A DNA stretch of 64,000 bases from Sorangium aterium (GTDB lineage Bacteria > Myxococcota_A > Polyangia > Polyangiales > Polyangiaceae). Positions 61,332 to 64,000 of this stretch are shown piece after piece. Position numbers and translations under genes: made by a program. Every line of letters starts with the position of its first letter. Position 1 is the first letter of the stretch. The stretch is from contig NZ_JAQNDK010000006.1 of assembly GCF_028368935.1 (NCBI RefSeq), positions 789,501 through 853,500 of the forward strand, given 5' to 3'. The notes under the pieces are model-generated. The model was not told the DNA's origin. It ran no database searches and saw nothing but the letters and a program-made list of their open reading frames with translations.

Positions 61332-63112
61332 GAAGCTCGAAGGAGGTCGCGCGGCGCGGCCGGAGCTTCGTGGTGGTCCAGAAGCTCGTCGCGCTTGTCA
61401 CGGCGCTGGCGGTGCTGGCGCCGTCGTTCGCGTGGGCCGGCACGCCGTACACCATCCTCTGGAGCAACCGCCAGGACGTCGACTCGTGCGCGAGCGGCGA
61501 GCTGGAGACGGAGGGTGACGCCCTCTTCGAGGTGAACCAGACGCCCCTGTCCACCTACGGGATCCCGGGCGCGCTGCAGGTCGAAGGCGACGGCTCTCGG
61601 AGCAACACGCTCGAGGCGGGGTTCGACTCGGTGCTGCTCCTCACGGGGGCCAACCAGTTCGACTTCGGGGTCCACACCGTCAACGGGGGCAACTGGTGTA
61701 CCCACGCGCACGACGTGGTGCACCTCGTCTCGGAGCCGCTCGGGCTGAACAAGCCGCTCTTCGACATCCGCCGCGATGGGACCGGCTTCAATGGCAGCAC
61801 CGTCGCCGACCTCAGCCTCGCGGAGATCAACCCCGCGCTCGCGCGCGACATCGCGGACCTGGAGGTCGCGATCGGCAAGCTGATGGAGGCGATCCTCCGG
61901 AATGCCGCCAGGGTCGCGGACCTCCGGGCGCGGATGGATCTGCTGCGGCAGCTCGATACCGAGCTGCACGACCTGGTGAGCCGGCCGCTGGACGAGATCT
62001 CGCGGACCGATCTCGACGCGATCCTCGACCGCTACGAGGACGTGGTCGACCCGGCGACGCGGGCGGCGATGGAGCAGCTCGTCGACGACCTGAAGAAGAG
62101 CGTCAGCGACCTGGAGGACGAGCTCGGGCGGCTCATCGACGAGTTCGGTGCGCAGGCCGACGAGGTGGCGGACCTCGCGACGCAGGACGCGCGCGCCGAA
62201 GGGTGGAATCCCGATGATCCGCAGGCGTACGCGCTCGGGGAGAGCGAGGTGCCGGGGGTCGAAGTGCCGGACATTTCGGAGGTAGAGGGAGCGTTCGAGG
62301 AGGGGAGAGACCCGTACGCTGCGTATGCGGGCGGCGTGATCGCGGCGCTGGAGGCCGACGTGAGCGGCGACGTAGTGGTCGCGCGGGCGGACTTCGTGGC
62401 GAACGTGAGGGCGTGGCGAGCGAACAGCGCGGCGCTGGAGATCGCGCTGCGCGACCGGATGGGGGTGTCGCTGGCGGAGACAAACGCGTTCCTGAAGGCG
62501 CAGAATCGGATCACGGCGGTCGTGCGGCGGTACATGGATGCGTCGGACTGGTTCATCGACACGCCCATCCCGGCCGACCTGCGGGCGCAGGTGGACACGG
62601 TGCTGAAGCCGCGGTTCGATGCGCTCGCCGACCAGATGAAGGACAGCCTCAACCAGTGGACTGGCGACGGGCTCGACCTGGAGCAGACGCAGCTCTACCA
62701 GACGATCAGCGCGTTCGCGGGGGCGATGTCGATCGTCGGCGAGGGGTTCGAGGCGTATGCGGAGGTGATGCAGACGCTGGTGCACGCGACGACGCGCATC
62801 GGGGTGGGGTTCGTGCCGGTGGTGGGGCCGACGCTCGACCTGTGCGAGGCGGTGACGGGCAAGGCGTGGTGCTTGCCGTCGGGGGAGGAGCTCAGCGACG
62901 AGGAGCGGATCTTCTCGGGGCTGGGTTTCGGGCTCGGGGCGGTCGGGCCGATGTGGCGCGCGGTCAAGACCAGCAGCGGGCTGCGGCCGGCCGCGATCCG
63001 GGTGGCCGGGGAGATCGCCGAGATCGAGGAGGTTTTCGCCAAGATCGTGAAAACGAAACGCGTCCGGGGGTACAAGAACCTCCGCGGCGCGATCACCAAG
63101 CAGAAAAAATAG
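61328..63112 (+). CDS. Polymorphic-toxin carrier protein with pre-toxin TG domain
   Basis: A 594-residue exported protein as read. Signal peptide ALVTALAVLAPSFAWAG; an N-terminal beta region with Cys pairs (residues about 40-150); a long helical/coiled-coil region (about 165-300, VAIGKLMEAILRNAARVADL, LVDDLKKSVSDLEDELG); a second helical part; then at about 486-545 a pre-toxin-TG-type motif (TRIGVGFVPVVGPTLDLCEA, VTGKAWC, SGEELSDEERIFSGLG). That domain normally sits directly before a C-terminal toxin in polymorphic toxins. The frame ends at a TAG after AAAAAA, while coding sequence for the expected toxin continues in other frames. Two single-base corrections would give a 736-residue protein ending at 63536. 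Confidence 0.82.
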   Translation: MRSSKEVARRGRSFVVVQKLVALVTALAVLAPSFAWAGTPYTILWSNRQDVDSCASGELETEGDALFEVNQTPLSTYGIPGALQVEGDGSRSNTLEAGFDSVLLLTGANQFDFGVHTVNGGNWCTHAHDVVHLVSEPLGLNKPLFDIRRDGTGFNGSTVADLSLAEINPALARDIADLEVAIGKLMEAILRNAARVADLRARMDLLRQLDTELHDLVSRPLDEISRTDLDAILDRYEDVVDPATRAAMEQLVDDLKKSVSDLEDELGRLIDEFGAQADEVADLATQDARAEGWNPDDPQAYALGESEVPGVEVPDISEVEGAFEEGRDPYAAYAGGVIAALEADVSGDVVVARADFVANVRAWRANSAALEIALRDRMGVSLAETNAFLKAQNRITAVVRRYMDASDWFIDTPIPADLRAQVDTVLKPRFDALADQMKDSLNQWTGDGLDLEQTQLYQTISAFAGAMSIVGEGFEAYAEVMQTLVHATTRIGVGFVPVVGPTLDLCEAVTGKAWCLPSGEELSDEERIFSGLGFGLGAVGPMWRAVKTSSGLRPAAIRVAGEIAEIEEVFAKIVKTKRVRGYKNLRGAITKQKK

Positions 63113-63536
63113 ACATTTTCGAGAAGAAAGCGGCCAAGTTCCTGGTGGACGACGGCAGGTCGCTCGTCGGGGTCGGCGACGACGGGTGCGCACGGTGCTC
63201 GACATTCCGAGGGAGTCACGGACGGGTACCATCGAGGGGAAGGCGCCCGACTTCCTGTCGGTGTCCAGCGGGCACAAGCTCATCCTGAGCGAGGCGAAAG
63301 GCGGAACGATCAACGCTCGCGAGGTGCGCGCTCAGCTCTCGAACGCGATGGCGGCGCTGAGGGACAAGTGGGGGCTCGCTGGAGACGTACAGCGGGTCGA
63401 GCTCATCATGGAGCAAGGAGCGAAGTTCGACCCGAAGAAATTCACCGTCAAGGACGGCTACCTATTCGATTCGGACGCGCGCAAGAACGTCACGCTGGAG
63501 GGCTTCAACGAATTCATCATGGTGATCCGGCTATGA
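63113..63536 (+). pseudogene. Frame-disrupted C-terminal toxin domain, PD-(D/E)XK nuclease-like
   Basis: After the TAG the next frame reads KIDIFEKKAAKFLVDDGRSL to GVGDD, and the third frame then continues VRTVLDIPRESRTGTIEGKA, PDFLSVSSGHKLILSEAKGG, TINAREVRAQLSNAMAALRD and onward to EFIMVIRL and a stop at 63534-63536. PDFLSV... LSEAKGG fits a PD-(D/E)XK nuclease core (Asp then Glu-X-Lys). One base is missing at the A6 run (63103-63109 region) and another at the GGG near 63183. Each break is in a homopolymer. The piece from the GTG at 63186 could be translated alone (116 residues), but it is more likely the tip of the upstream toxin. Decay, assembly error or programmed frameshifting are all possible. 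Confidence 0.68.
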
Positions 63537-64000
63537 GCTATTCAGGACCTCACTTCCTCGCCTGGTGTGATGAGCCAGAACGGGTCGATGCGTTCGCGGC
63601 GGCGCTGTCCGCGCTGATGATTCCGGGGGATCTCATCGACCTGATGATGAGCGCGACTATAACGTGCAGGACACGATCCATTGACGACGTTCTTGCCACG
63701 GTTCGCGCCAACTTCGGAGGACAGAAGAGCGCTCACCTAGGATCCGGCGTGATGCTGCGGGAATCAGAGCGCGTCATGGTGTTCAGCCTCGCTTGCTACC
63801 CCGAAGACAGCGAAGATGACCATCCTTTCGGCCCTCTTGAGGCCAAGGCGGGCGAACGCAAGTGGGATTTCTACCCGTACGAGATCCCCGTGGGCAGGCG
63901 CCCCCGCTCCGTGGAGGCCGAGGCCGCGGCCGCCTACCACATGGTCCAAGGTGACGTTGAGGATCTCCTGCTCCGCCTCTGCGCGCCGGATGCGAGCGGG
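63533..64000 (+). CDS. Probable immunity protein, 3' end outside the window
   Basis: An ATG at 63533 overlaps the stop of the toxin tip as ATGA and opens a frame with no stop before the window edge (156 codons). The product begins MSYSGPHFLAWCDEPERVDA and continues with acidic and aromatic segments (YPEDSEDDHPFGPLEAKAGE, KWDFYPYEIPVGRR). There is no signal peptide. I know no family for it; its place directly after a toxin tip is that of the cognate immunity gene. Hand counts of two 60-base lines here give about 58-62 % G+C, against 73 % in a line of the retron gene, which suits a horizontally acquired toxin-immunity cassette. Confidence 0.68.
   Translation, partial: MSYSGPHFLAWCDEPERVDAFAAALSALMIPGDLIDLMMSATITCRTRSIDDVLATVRANFGGQKSAHLGSGVMLRESERVMVFSLACYPEDSEDDHPFGPLEAKAGERKWDFYPYEIPVGRRPRSVEAEAAAAYHMVQGDVEDLLLRLCAPDASG

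Overview
The window reads as myxobacterial chromosome, most likely from the Sorangium/Polyangium side of the group. G+C is very high (73 % in one hand-counted coding line). Lipoproteins with Gly/Ser-Ala linkers are abundant, and there are SBBP beta-propeller repeats, thrombospondin-type-3 repeats, Cys-rich 'CGDG..EECDDGN' repeats and hydrophobic-plus-arginine C-terminal tails. It also carries large hybrid histidine kinases, a protein kinase fused to a sigma-54 activator, and a retron reverse transcriptase with the long N-terminal extension seen in myxobacterial retrons. No rRNA, tRNA, CRISPR array or insertion sequence was recognised.

Layout. 1-1400: three overlapping minus-strand genes (two half-propeller NHL lipoproteins and a secreted protein) divergent from a TetR regulator, with a 13-bp palindromic operator between them. 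2.5-18.2 kb: a surface and secretome block with a sialidase-like/DUF11 giant lipoprotein, a carboxypeptidase-regulatory-like lipoprotein, a Cys-rich lipoprotein, a coupled PEGA / SBBP-propeller / TSP3 operon, a Rieske-FAD oxidoreductase and a second SBBP propeller lipoprotein. 18.3-23 kb: a KGG stress protein, an Aur1/PAP2-like membrane enzyme and an ABC exporter. 23-32 kb: two hybrid histidine kinases and a response regulator, separated by a DUF1259 lipoprotein and a tight cluster of gene remnants (DUF1080-like, MFS, ChrB). 32-41.8 kb: a compact chemosensory operon, cheY-cheA-cheW-mcp-HEAT-cheR-cheB, in which every junction overlaps or nearly overlaps. 41.8-46 kb: a diadenylate-cyclase-like protein, Ku, an isochorismatase-like hydrolase, a glycine-zipper stress protein and a BON lipoprotein. 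46.4-53.4 kb: a 1646-residue Ser/Thr kinase-ATPase-TPR-GAF-sigma54-Fis protein, divergent from a lipoprotein with a sigma-54 promoter and clustered TGAGACA sites, then a four-repeat Kazal-like lipoprotein. 53.5-59.5 kb: a HEAT-like plus SWIM zinc-finger gene pair and a retron (structured RNA plus reverse transcriptase). 59.9-64 kb: a polymorphic-toxin operon made of a lipoprotein, a pre-toxin-TG protein whose nuclease-like tip is split by two one-base shifts, and a partial downstream gene in the immunity position.

How the parts work together. The chemosensory operon is self-contained (receptor, kinase, coupler, output regulator, methylation pair) and its receptor is cytosolic, which suggests control of something other than classical swimming. 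The kinase-activator, its candidate binding sites and its divergent target promoter form another complete circuit. The retron and the toxin operon make the right-hand end a probable conflict/defence region; its last genes are visibly less G+C-rich.

Most starts were chosen from lipobox or signal-peptide position, ribosome-binding sites or overlap with the preceding stop. Family names come from motif recognition, not database searches.
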